Origin: Hevea brasiliensis
Lineage: Eukaryota; Streptophyta; Magnoliopsida; Malpighiales; Euphorbiaceae
NCBI RefSeq assembly: GCF_030052815.1
Contig: NC_079496.1
Coordinates: 40,077,593-40,141,592, forward strand
Direction of reading: 5' to 3'
Length of the DNA: 64,000 bases
In this document: positions 48,142 through 59,100 of the stretch, piece by piece
Layout of the letters: each line of letters opens with the position of its first letter
Numbering within the stretch: position 1 is the stretch's first letter
Program-made: the position numbers and the translations under genes
Notes under the pieces: generated by a model
Seen by the model: only the letters and a program-made list of their open reading frames with translations
What the model was told of the DNA's origin: nothing
The model's database searches: none

Positions 48142-50252
48142 TGAAGGAACGGAAGTATGAAAATTATCAGATTAGAACATTGAATTCAAAAATTTTCTTC
48201 TAGGGTCTCATGCATAATGCAAGATTCATTAATTACCTAATTGATTTCAATGTTCAATTGCATATTAAGACCCTTTTAATATGTATTAGGATCTACATTT
48301 ACCATTTAAGATTTTAGAATTAATAGATTAATTCATTAGAACTCTAGATTAATATAAGAACATGTGCACTAACCTTTTGATGTACTGTAGATGTGTTTGG
48401 TACCTTTGGGAAGCACCTAGGACCCTAAATGTTGTCCTTCTAGCTTGTCCACACCAAGATCACCAATGGCAACCCCTTGAACAGCTTCTCAAGCCTTTCA
48501 AATCAATCAGAAATTGAGGTTTTTCCTTTTAGAGAGATTACAGATGTATATGGGATACTAGAAACGATTTCTAGCAATTTTAATTCAAGAGAATGTTGGC
48601 AATTCTCTTTGAATTGATGAGAGATAAAGAAGAAGAGATGAGAGAGTCTCTTTGGGTGGCGGCACACAATGAAAGAAATCAGATTGTCTTATTTGTTCTT
48701 TCATCCTTTCCCTTATATAGCTAGGTCATCACTTAAAACTCTTGCCATATGTTATCTTATGATTGGCTATTAGTTTAATTAACCCAATCACATTGTGCCA
48801 AGTGTCAAACCTAGATTTAATCTTGACTTTGATCATCTTACATGATTAAAAGACAAATGGCAAGTTATGTGTAGTGCCATGTGTCACCATCTCATGATGC
48901 CACATGTCACCCTGTGAAATGACCAAATTACCCTTGTGTCTTAATTTTGAGTTCTCAATCCAAAATAATTATTTCTCTTCTTCTAATCAATTTATATCAA
49001 ATATAAATTAATTAAATTAATCTCTATTAATTAATTTCTCATAATTAAATTCATATTTAAACACTTTAAATATAAATTTAACTTATACTATACATCCAAT
49101 AATCTAGATTTGGTTTCAAGCCATGCTAGGGACTTTGCAATCTAATTGCAAACCAAACCTATTTAATTAATCAATTAAACTCTTTAACTAATTAATTAAA
49201 TCACATTTAACTTGGTGATTGCTTGTGTATGTGTGTGACTCACTAGGCTCATCACTAATTGACAATGAGATATGATATTAACTCTTAATATCATCAGAAC
49301 TCTTTCTTACCATAAATGATTTCTCTAAATCATTTTATGCACCTCATAGACCATGGTTAACACCTAGCATAGCATGCCATGACTACCTAATTAGTAATAA
49401 GGTTTACCTTAAATGAACCTATAATCATATGTTACCATGCACTAGAATCTCTCTGGTACAAAATCCCAATTTGAGCTGGAGTCATGATTTATGTCAAACC
49501 CCATTTGCTATGAATATTATGTTCTCGTTTAATTCCAGTTCTTGATTAAAAAGATTTTCTCATCAGAAACTCTTTTCTAATTAAATCTATCTGTCCTGGC
49601 CAGGAACTTGAAACATCAAGAACAATTAAATGAATATAGGATTTTGTCCCTATTTACTTAGGGTAACAGATTCCATCTTGATCAACACCTACCTCCATAT
49701 ATAACTAGTAGGAGCCAACACATGCCCACATACCCATACACAGTACAAGTATGAAAGCAGTATCAAACTCAAACTACCTGTATATAAGATAACTGTGCTA
49801 TCTCATGTCTAAAGATTATATGCACTGATATGATTTATGATAATGCATTGACAAGAGTAAACTCCATGTGCTTGTCATAAATGTCACTGGTTCGGCCTAC
49901 TTATCATGCATAAGTGCCTATCATGTTTGTTACATGGCATAAGACTCACCATTCCATCTTATTTATATCTCATATAAATACATTGGGAATAAACATGAAT
50001 AGAATCTTTCTGGATAAGTCATGTCCTGTGTGAAGTATCCTCTATTGTGAACCAATTTATGATACTTTGTGCTAGAAATACTGTCACTCATATTGTTAAC
50101 AACTTAAGAATAGAATTTCTAATAAAATATCAATGGACCTTTTCTATTACACATAAATATATTATGTAAACGGAAAAGTGAAAATGCTTTTTATTAATAA
50201 AATATGTACAAGATACATACTAAATGATATACTTTAGGTCATACTACTAACA
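48142..50252 (-). mobile_element. C2: solo copia LTR
   Basis: Single LTR of 2,111 bp on the minus strand, TGTTAGTAG (at 50252) to TTCCTTCA (at 48142), with a perfect target duplication GATTT (48137-48141 and 50253-50257). Same family as the C1 LTRs but more diverged from them than those are from each other. Removing it rejoins the B LTR in agreement with the B2 copy near 58614. It keeps a good TATA box. No coding region. Confidence 0.93.
48711..48720 (-). promoter_or_regulatory. TATA box of C2
   Basis: CTATATAAGG on the minus strand, a good plant TATA consensus, about 570 bp before the LTR end in the sense direction. It would drive transcription leftward, toward the 3' LTR of C1. Confidence 0.5.
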
Positions 50253-50257
50253 GATTT

Positions 50258-51211
50258 ATTAAATCAAAACACATCATTTCCCTTAACCCCTTATGGCTGT
50301 CGAATTTCCACTAGGTCTCTAACATGGTGTTTTGTTTCATTTTTCTCAAATTCTAACTTACTTCAAGTGTACATGCATGAATATAAAGAGAAATTAGATG
50401 ATTTAGGACTAACGCCTTTAGGTAGCTTTTCTCTCTTCCCAATTTCCACTTCTTTCCTTGATTCTCTTTCTCTAATCTTCTTTACCAAGGTCTAGTTAAG
50501 GATTTTCAGTGGAGAATTTATGGAATTTAGGGTGAGGTTAGGAGTTTGAAAGCTTGACCATGCTTGGCTATGGAGAATTTTTGAGAGAAACTCTAAGAGA
50601 GAGGGATGGCTGGTTGTTTTAAAGAAGAAGAAGTGTATTTTCTTTTTCAATTTTTATCCTTATAATTATGTAATTATCCTTAAATTTTCATAATTAGAAA
50701 TTAAAAGTTTTATTGTGTCATGGTGATGTCATAAAGAGTTATTTTAATTTCTTTTCTTTTCTTTTTCCATAACTTCTTCAATTTAAATCTATATTTTGAA
50801 ATTTTAATTTCTTATATTTTATTGGACATTTAGGCTAAGAGTCACCTCTAAAGGTGAATTAACCAATTTGTCCCTCGCCGGTCTGATTCAGTTTACCAAT
50901 AACACTGTATTTCTTCCTGAACCCTGACCTAATTATTTAACCTAGTTCTCAATTCTTTTCTGTGATTCTCTCATTTTTTCTAGCTTTGCAATTATTCCTA
51001 GGCCTACGGTGTCACAATGCCCCATACAAATTTAGGGTTTTGTCTGAGCTCACAGACACTTCCTGGTCATCCTGACTGTCCAGGTGATATAATTTTTGTT
51101 CATGACTTTTCTAGGTGATATAAACATATGTCTAGACATCCTGACTGTCCGGACGGACACCGGTCACCAGAACAGTAAAATGCATAGACTACTTAATATA
51201 GGGGTGTTACA
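50258..51211 (-). repeat. Shared B LTR, fifth piece
   Basis: The start of the LTR in the sense direction, with TGTAACACC at 51211. Compared with the B2 LTR (58615-59547) each has lost about 110 bp that the other keeps: the stretch after 50825 is present here only, and the CACCCATCACTGTGACCC stretch near 59342 is present there only. A small copy of the GTGATATAA-type sequence sits at this second gap (near 51084). Confidence 0.86.
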
Positions 51212-51225
51212 ATTCTCTCCCCCTT
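51212..51225 (-). other. Polypurine tract of B2
   Basis: AAGGGGGAGAGAAT on the minus strand, directly before the LTR start. It shows that the shared LTR is the 3' LTR of B2. Confidence 0.87.
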
Positions 51226-51258
51226 AAAAGAAATTTCATCTCGAAATTTTACTTAATT

Positions 51259-52640
51259 TTAGTCTCTGAATAGTTGTGGGTGTTGTCTCCTCATGTCCTC
51301 TTCATGCTCCCAAGTAGCTTCTTGGCCTGAATGATGGTTTCACAGCACTTTTACCAGTAGTATCTGCTTGTTTCTTAGCTACTTCACCACTTATGCCAGA
51401 ATCTCTATAGGTTCTTCCTCATATGTGAGGTCTGGATTCACCTCAGTCTCCTCAACAGGTAGAACATGAGATGGGTCTGATCTATACCTCCTTAACATGG
51501 ACACATGGAAGACATTATATATCCTTTCTAGCTCTGGAGGTAATGCCAATCGATATACCAGAGGACCCACTCTTTCTAGAACCTCATACGGTCCAATGAA
51601 ACGAGGACTTAGTTTCCCCTTTCTGCCAAATCTCATAATCCTCTTCCAAGGGAAAACCTTGAGAAATACCTCATCACCCACTGTGTACTGAATGTCTCTC
51701 CTCTTCAAATCAATATAGGACTTCTACCGGTTTGATGTAGCCTTGAGTCAATCTCTGATAAGCTTAATCTTCTCCTCTGTTTGCTGAACAATCTCTGGGC
51801 CGATCCATTTTCTTTCCCCCACTTCATCCCAACACAAAGGAGTTCTACACTTCCTGCCATACAGAGCTTCATATGAAGGCATCCTAATGCTTGATTGGTA
51901 GCTGTTGTTGTAAGCAAACTCAATCAAAAGCAAGTGTGTATCCTAACTACCTTCAAATTTAATCACACAAGCCCGTAGCATATCTTCTAAAATCTAAATT
52001 ACCCTCTCAGACTGGTCATCTGTCTGTGGGTGGAATGCCGTACTGCAGTTCAATCTAGTTCCTAGGGCTTTTTGCAAACTACCCCAGAATCTAGAAGTGA
52101 ACCTAGGATCTAGGTCTGACAAAATTGACACTAGCACTCCATGCAGTCTCACTATCTCATCAAGATACAACTTAGCCAATCTGTCTAGGCTGTAGTCCAT
52201 CCTCACAGGCAGAAAGTGAGTGGACTTAGTTAATCTATCCACTATGACCCACACTGCATCATGATTCTTCTTGTTCTTGGAAGTCCCATCACAAAGTCCA
52301 TTATTATTCTTTCCCATTTCCACTCAGGTACTGGCAATGGGTGTAAGCATTTGGATACAAACTTTACTATCTCTTTCTTCATCCCATTCCACCAATAATG
52401 CTCTTTCAAGGTTCTATACATCTTGGTCCCACCAGGGTGCATAGCAAAAGGAGACTCATGTGCTTCCTTCATAATGAATTGGCATAATTCTACATCATTA
52501 GGAACACACATTTTACCCTGGTGCAGCAGTAGGTCATCATTATTTACTGAAAATCTAGGCTTCTTGCCCTCCCGAGCTTCATCCATCAATTTCTGATATT
52601 TTTCATCATTCTAGGCTGTCATTTTAATCTGATCGATCAA
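51259..52640 (-). pseudogene. B2 integrase and chromodomain
   Basis: In minus order: the zinc-finger histidines (KEAHESPF, LKEHYWW) and the first cysteine (VSKCL), but a 48-bp in-frame deletion near 52345 removes the second cysteine (the part reading TCQQVKAEH in B1). Core: IIMDFVMG, SDLDPRFTSR (arginine to leucine before the aspartate) and TDDQSERVI with a TAG after it. Then FAYNNSYQSSIRMPSYEAL, GDEVFLKVFPWKRIMRFG, GPYEVLERVG, FHVSMLRRYRSDPSHV and a chromodomain (NHHSGQEATWEHEED) with three stops before the end at 51259. This copy keeps the segment that A2 and B1 lost. Confidence 0.87.
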
Positions 52641-54669
52641 CACTGGCTGTGCATACCATGCAGCTACCATTTGTCCTTCACCATTAATCTCTAAACTAGC
52701 ATGTAGTGCTCTCAATTCATGCACCATAAACAAAGGAGAAATCTTTCAACTTGCCATAGTTTTACGGCTCAAGGCATTAGCTACCACATTTGCTTTCCCG
52801 GGCTAGTACTCTATTAGACAATCATAGTTTTTTATCAGCTCTAACTATCTCCTCTGTCTCAAATTCAGCTCTTTCTGGGTGCATAAATACTTCAAGCTCT
52901 TATGATCTATGTAGATATAACACTTTTCCCCATACAAATAACGTCTCCAGATCTTCAGAGCAAACACAATGGCAGCAAACTCTAAGTCATGTGTAAGGTA
53001 GTTTCTCTCATGTGGTTTTAGCTAGCGTGATGCATAAGTAATGACATTTTGATCTTGCATCAGTACACAGCCTAACCCATTGTGAGAAGCATCACTATAA
53101 ATAGTGTATTCTTTACCTGGTGTAGGTAAATTAAGGACTGGAGCTTCAGTCAAACGTCTTTTTAATTCATTAAAACTCTGTTGACATTTATCAGTCTACT
53201 GAAATTTTACATCTTTCCGAAGCAGTTTAGTGAGTGGAGATGCCAACATAGAAAATCCCTTTACAAACCAACGGTAGCATCCAGCTAAATCCAGAAAACT
53301 GCAGAATTTAGTAACATCCATGGGTGGCTTCCAATTAAGGATAGCTTCTACCTTGTTAGGATCTACCTTAATCCCTTCAGCTGACACAATGTGCCCTAAG
53401 AAAGAAATCTCTTTCGGCCAAAATACACATTTTGACAATTTAGCATACAGCTGTTTCTCCCTTAAGGTCTGCAGTACAATCCTCAGGTGCCTATCGTGCT
53501 CCTCTATATTCCTCGAATACACCAAAATATCATCAATAAACACAACCTCAAATTGGTCGAGGTATGGTTTGAAGATAGTGTTCATCACATCTATAAAAGT
53601 AGCTGGAGCATTAGTTAACCTGAATGGCATAACCAGAAACTCATAATGGCCATATCCAGTTCTAAAAGCAGTTTTGGGAATACACTTCTCTTGTACCTCA
53701 ACTGATAATAGCCCGATCTTAAGTCAATTTTGGAGAACATAGCTGCACCTGTCAATTGGTCAAACAGATCATCTATATGGGGCAATAGATATTTGTTCTT
53801 TATTGTCACCTTATTCAATTGCCTGAAGTCAATACACAAATGGAGAGTGCCATCTTTCTTCTTAACAAACAACACTAGCGCTCCCCAAGGTGACACGCTA
53901 GGGCGAATGAAGCCCTTATCAAGCAACTCTTGCAACTGCACCTTCAACTCCTTCAATTCAGCAGGTGCCATTCTGTAAGGTGTTATTAAGATTGGGTCCA
54001 CACTAGGGATAACCTCTATTTCAAACTGCACCTCTCTTTCCGGAGGTAATCCTAGCAATTCTTCAGGAAACACATCCGAAAAGTCACATACTATAGGAAT
54101 ATCCCTCACTGTGAAACTCTCTACCTAGGTGTTTATCACATGAGCCAAAAATGCTTCACACCCTTTTCAGATCATTTTTCTAGCTAGTGCAGCTGAAATG
54201 AGATTTGATGGCAATAACTGCCTCTCCCCATGTATTACCACATCACCGTACTGAGAGAGACCAAAAGTGACTATCTTCAATCTACAGTTAATCATGGCAT
54301 GATGCCTGGCCAACCAATCCATGCCTAAGATAATATCATAATCTCTGAAGGGCATTTCTATAAGTTAGATAAAAAGGTGTGTCCTTGGATCACCAAAAGA
54401 CAATCTTTATACATTTTGTTGACCCTAACCTCTTGTCCTAACGGACTAGTTACTCGCATCTCAAAATCTATTTTTACACAAGGAACAACAAGATAACTAA
54501 CGATGCTAGCACTAATATAAGAGTGGGTGGAACCCGGATCAAACGACACAAACACATCTTGATCAAAAGTTGAGAAGGCACCAGCCACAATATCAGATGT
54601 CTCAGCCTTTGCTTTCTGTCTCATCGTGTAGACTCTAGCTCGAGCACTGCCTTGCTCTGACTGATTCAT
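52641..54669 (-). pseudogene. B2 protease, reverse transcriptase and RNase H
   Basis: Protease: MNQSEQGSARARVYTMRQ, then VSFDPGSTHSYIS (DPG site intact). A deletion near 54357 shifts the frame before [19 protein letters not shown]. Reverse transcriptase: [59 protein letters not shown], then a 1-bp shift near 53690, MPFRLTNAP (glycine to arginine) and [11 protein letters not shown]. RNase [23 protein letters not shown] and [10 protein letters not shown], with stops between. Less well kept than the B1 copy and clearly inactive. Confidence 0.88.
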
Positions 54670-55918
54670 TGTGCCTTGACTAGCTGAAGCTCTGCCCCTA
54701 CCTCTGCCTCTGCCTCTGTTAGCTGGTTATGAACCTCTAGTGGCATAACTCTGAACAGATCCCTCTGCTGTGGTAGTGGGTGGCCCAGATCTGCAAGAAC
54801 TAGTGCAATCCTTAGCAAAGTGTCCCGTGCCCCCACAGTTATAACAGGCTCCCGTGGCCTTGTAACATATCCCACTATGATTTCTACCGCATGTTTCACA
54901 TGGATGGGGAGGGAAGGAACTTCTAGTCATCTGCTGACCAGATCGAGGGGGTCTCTGTCCTGAGAATCTTCCCCTACTAGACTTTTTACTACTGTTTTGT
55001 CCCCAGAAGTTCTTTCTCCTTCTAGTATTGCTGCTGGAACTCTGATCCACTGACTTCTCACTTTTCTCTTTTTCTATCCTCTCTATTTTCTCTTTCTCTG
55101 GTGCCCCTTCTGCTTCAATCCTTTCTAACTCAAGCGCTTGAGATATAAGTTCAGAGAAATTTTCATGCCGAAATCTAACTACTTGTATTCTCAAACTGGG
55201 CTTCAAGCCTGTCTCAAACCGTTTTCATTTTTCTCTGCTTGTAGAAAGTAAATTCCCAGCATAATGGCTCAAATGGGAGAACTCCCTTTCATATTCAGCC
55301 ACTGTTCTACCCTCCTATTTTAGACTTAAGAACTCTTGCAGCTTCATATCCACATAAGCATCTAGGACATATTTCTATCTGAACTCTCTGAGGAAGTCGT
55401 CCCATGTCAGTACTGGGGGTTCCACCAGATTGTGGGGGATGGTTTTCCACCAATCATATGCACCCCCCTGTAGAAGTGAAACTGGGGTCCACCAGATTAT
55501 AGGGGATGGTTTTCCACCAATCATACGCATCCCCCTGTAGAAGTGAAACTGAGTACTCAAATTTTAGCTCATCTGTGCAGTGCAGCTTTTTGAAAACTCT
55601 TTCCATTCTTTCTAACCACTACTCTGCTTCTAATGGATCCACTGTCCCCTTGAATTAACTAGCCCCATATTTAATCAACTTGTCATACTGCCTGGCTGGA
55701 GGCTGTGGTTGTGCTGCTGGGGTTTGAATTAGGGCATGGGTGGGTATACCTCCAGCCATTTGCTAAAACAGTGCAACCATCTGCTGAGCAAACTGAGCAG
55801 AAAACTGTGGCATTGGAGGAGTTGGAGTAGCTGACCCACTCACATTCTGGAGAGCTGGAGCTTCCCCTTGTGCCTCAGCTTCCACTGATTGCTCAACTGA
55901 GTGATCTCCTCCCTCCAT
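54670..55918 (-). pseudogene. B2 gag
   Basis: Starts at the ATG at 55918 (MEGGDHSVEQSVEAEAQG), 171 bp after the primer site. It shows the same order as Z and B1: KYGAS and FKGTVDPLEAE (with stops), FKKLHCTDELKFEYSVSLL, the DWWKTIPHNLVEPPVL capsid part, then RHENFSELISQALELERIE, a basic linker and zinc knuckles (CETCGRNHSGIC, CYNCGGTGHFAKDC). A 67-bp tandem duplication (55421-55554) doubles the DWWKTIP coding part and, as 67 is not a multiple of three, shifts the frame. Several stops besides. Confidence 0.87.
55421..55554. repeat. 67-bp tandem duplication in B2 gag
   Basis: Two copies (55421-55487 and 55488-55554), each starting TCCACCAGATT. A few single-base differences between them show it is not very recent. 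B1 and Z have one copy. Confidence 0.88.
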
Positions 55919-56088
55919 ATTCAAGTAGAGGGTATTCTATCTCCTGAACAAACAATACAAGGAGATTTCCTTCTGTTAGTTCATATTTATAATGTAATGT
56001 ACTGTATGTATCAAACAATGACATTGAGCAGTTATACTATAAAAGAAAAATATTCAAATTCACAAGTTAAAACATAATTTAAAAACTT

Positions 56089-56100
56089 GCTCTGATACCA
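56089..56100 (-). other. Primer-binding site of B2
   Basis: TGGTATCAGAGC on the minus strand, 8 bp inside the LTR at 56109. Same context as in Z. Confidence 0.9.
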
Positions 56101-56108
56101 CTTAAACA

Positions 56109-59100
56109 TGTCACACCTTACCCCTACATAAGGCATAACATGATCCCGTAATATACCTAATGGATTACCAAACTTCGCCTACCATTAACCAATTAAATAC
56201 ACTACAAGGGATTTAAAACCCTTTCCCTTTTAATTTAAAATGGTGGGTCATAATTCTTAATTATTAAAATCCTCAAATTGAAATTTATTTTAAAATCAAA
56301 ATTATTGATTAATTTAAAATCTCCGCAATTTTTGTAAAAATTTCGGTAGAGTGCTTTATAATTTGGAAAAACAGTTCTTCCCAAAAACCTGTACAAGCAC
56401 TTCTAATATATTTATCTCAACTCTAAACTCTAATATAGTTCAACTCAACTCAATTTCAAAAACACAATTTAAATTCAATTCAATACCATTCCTAGCAATT
56501 TATAAAAACAAATCTCAAATAACTAAGCATTTCATAAATTGAAATAAGAGGTTTATGTTACAACATTTTTACAGATCAAAATAATTTACAAACTTTATTA
56601 TACAACTACTCAAGACCAATTACACTGCATACATACAGTTCATATACATTAAAATAAAAAGTTTACAAGGGGTATAATTTGTATACCCAGCAAAATCTAA
56701 AAGTGCAGTCACTTCTAGCCACAAGCAGCCTACTCTGCTGCTTTATCTGTATCTCTACTTGCGACAGCAATGAAAAGCCATCACTGAGCCAATGTCTTAG
56801 TGGTGCACAACATTAAGAGAATGATAATTTAAATAATAAATAAATCACAAGTAAACCACTTGATGTGTTAACACATAAAATCATGCTTAATTCCGAAAGA
56901 TAGAAAATTTCTTAAAGAAATCAATTTTCACTTCATAATTCATCAAATAATATTTTTAACAAGTCACATAGCTTAATCATGACACCAATGTTTAATTCAT
57001 CCTAATAGCCAAAGGCTAATGAGGAATATTATAGCTAGCTAGCAAAATATATATGTACTCATCCTATTCGCCCTCAACTGGCACACGCCTCAACACTTCA
57101 GCCAGAGAGGGAATTCAAAACTAATTCATCCCACTGGGCAAGCCAGTGAGGAATTCAATCAATTAATCGTGATCGCTATTGTTTCAAATCATTTGAACAA
57201 TTCCCAAGTATCAAAGCATTTACTAATTGGCATTCAAATAAATTTCTCAACATTTAGGCCAACAATATACAATTGGTTTTATTCACAATTCTCGATAGAA
57301 ATAAAGTATACAATTGGTTTTATTCACAATTCTTGATAGAAATAAAGTCATAATTTAATTTCATAGTTTGCTCAAAATAAAATTTCAATTGAAAATCAAT
57401 AAGAAATTAATTGTTGTGCACAAACCTTTTATGAATCACCTCTTGGCCTTGACTCACTTTCTCTTTGCCCTTTCCAGTGTCTTTTTCTATTGCAACACAC
57501 AATTTACAATTTTTCAGTACTCATTTAAATAATTTCTAATAAGAAATTTCAACAATTAATTTTTTACAGATTTATTCTCTACCCATTACGATTTATAAAT
57601 TTGGGTCATTTACATTTTTGTTTATGGAAGTACTATTCATTACACTATTCAAGTCAAAATATTGACTTTTTCACCTTTAATAGGTATGTTAGTCCTAAAT
57701 GCACTCATATACCATATTTTGAGTGTCAAATTTGTTGGTATTGATTGCCACTCTAAATTCAAAGTTTCCTAGGAGATTTGTAAATTTTCAGCTTTGCGTC
57801 ACTCACTTCTACTGTTCCATTGGACCCTCTATAGTGGAAATTTGGCTAACTTTCCTCTAATCAAAGTTGTTCATTAATGTCTTAACTTTAATTCCCTTTT
57901 TGAATCACTACATTTGGAGTTTTGTAGCCGAAGGTATGGCCATTTAACTATAACTGGCCGGATTGACCAATTCCAGAATTCTAGGCAAAATTCTGGGTTC
58001 TAGCAGTTTTGGTGACTCAAGTTTTGGTGGCAAATTGATTTGGTTATGGTCAAAATTTGGGATTGTGTTCTTCATGAAAGTTGTTATACTCTGTCATAGC
58101 TTTCCAATGATATAAAAATTAGGTCATTTGGACCTGTCTATACAAAGTTATGGCCATTTGAACAAGTACTGTTCATATGGTCAGTTTTGTACAGTGGTAG
58201 TGTGCCTAATCTGGGTTTGACCTAATTTTTCACTAACTTAAGGTCATTTTCAGGGCAAGGTTTCCACACAACAATTGTTGCATTATGTCTTAATTTTCAT
58301 CTCCAATTGGCTTAACACCAATTGGAGTTGCAGAATTTCAATTTTGGTCCTTTAAGTGGACTATGGTCAGGTTGTCCAGAATTGGACCCCTACCAATCAG
58401 CATTCACTTCCAATTCTCACCACTCAAACCCACTCTAATTCCCACCAATTGACCAAATTGAGTCTCAATTAGGTCAAATTTCTTCACTTTCAAAAACCCC
58501 TAAATTTTTCCCTAATTTCTCTAAGGTCAAGAACCCTAATTTCTCAATTGATTTAATTCATGAAATTAAAATGCATACTTCACATCTATACACTTAATTG
58601 AAATTATGTACATGATTTATCAAATCAAAACACATCATTTCCCTCAACCCCTTATGGCTGCCAAATTTCCACTAAGTCTCTAACATGGTGTTTTTATTTC
58701 ATTTTTCTCAAATTCTAATTTACTTCAAGTGTACATGCATGAATATAAAGAGAAATTAAATGATTTAGGACTAACCTCTTTAGGTATCTTTTCTCTCTTC
58801 CCAATTTCCACTTCTTTCCTTGATTCTCTTTCTCTAATCTTCTTTACCAAGGTCTAGTTAAGGATTTTTAGTGGAGAATTATGGAATTTAGGGTGAGGTT
58901 AGGAGTTTGAAAGCTTTACCAAGCTTGGTTATGGAGGATTTTTTAGAGAAACTCCAAGAGAGAGGGATGGCTGGTTGTTTTAAGGAAGAAGAAGTGTATT
59001 TTCTTTTTCAATTTTTATCCTTATAATTATGTAATTATCCTTAAATTTTCATAATTAGAAATTAAAAGTTTTATTGTGTCATGGTGATGTCATAAAGAGT

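Larger units (their letters stand above)
20057..51211 (-). repeat. One B LTR split into five pieces (5' LTR of Z and 3' LTR of B2)
   Basis: A single LTR spread over 31 kb. Pieces: 20057-20088, 31101-32050, 36669-37053, 47041-48141 and 50258-51211, about 3,422 bp without the inserts and one copy of each duplication. The intact B2 5' LTR (56109-59547, 3,439 bp) reads straight through all four break points. The left end abuts the primer site of Z; the right end abuts the polypurine tract of B2. So one LTR serves two internal regions, as expected after unequal recombination between LTRs. Inserts: A2, a 4.6-kb solo LTR, C1 and C2. Confidence 0.9.
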
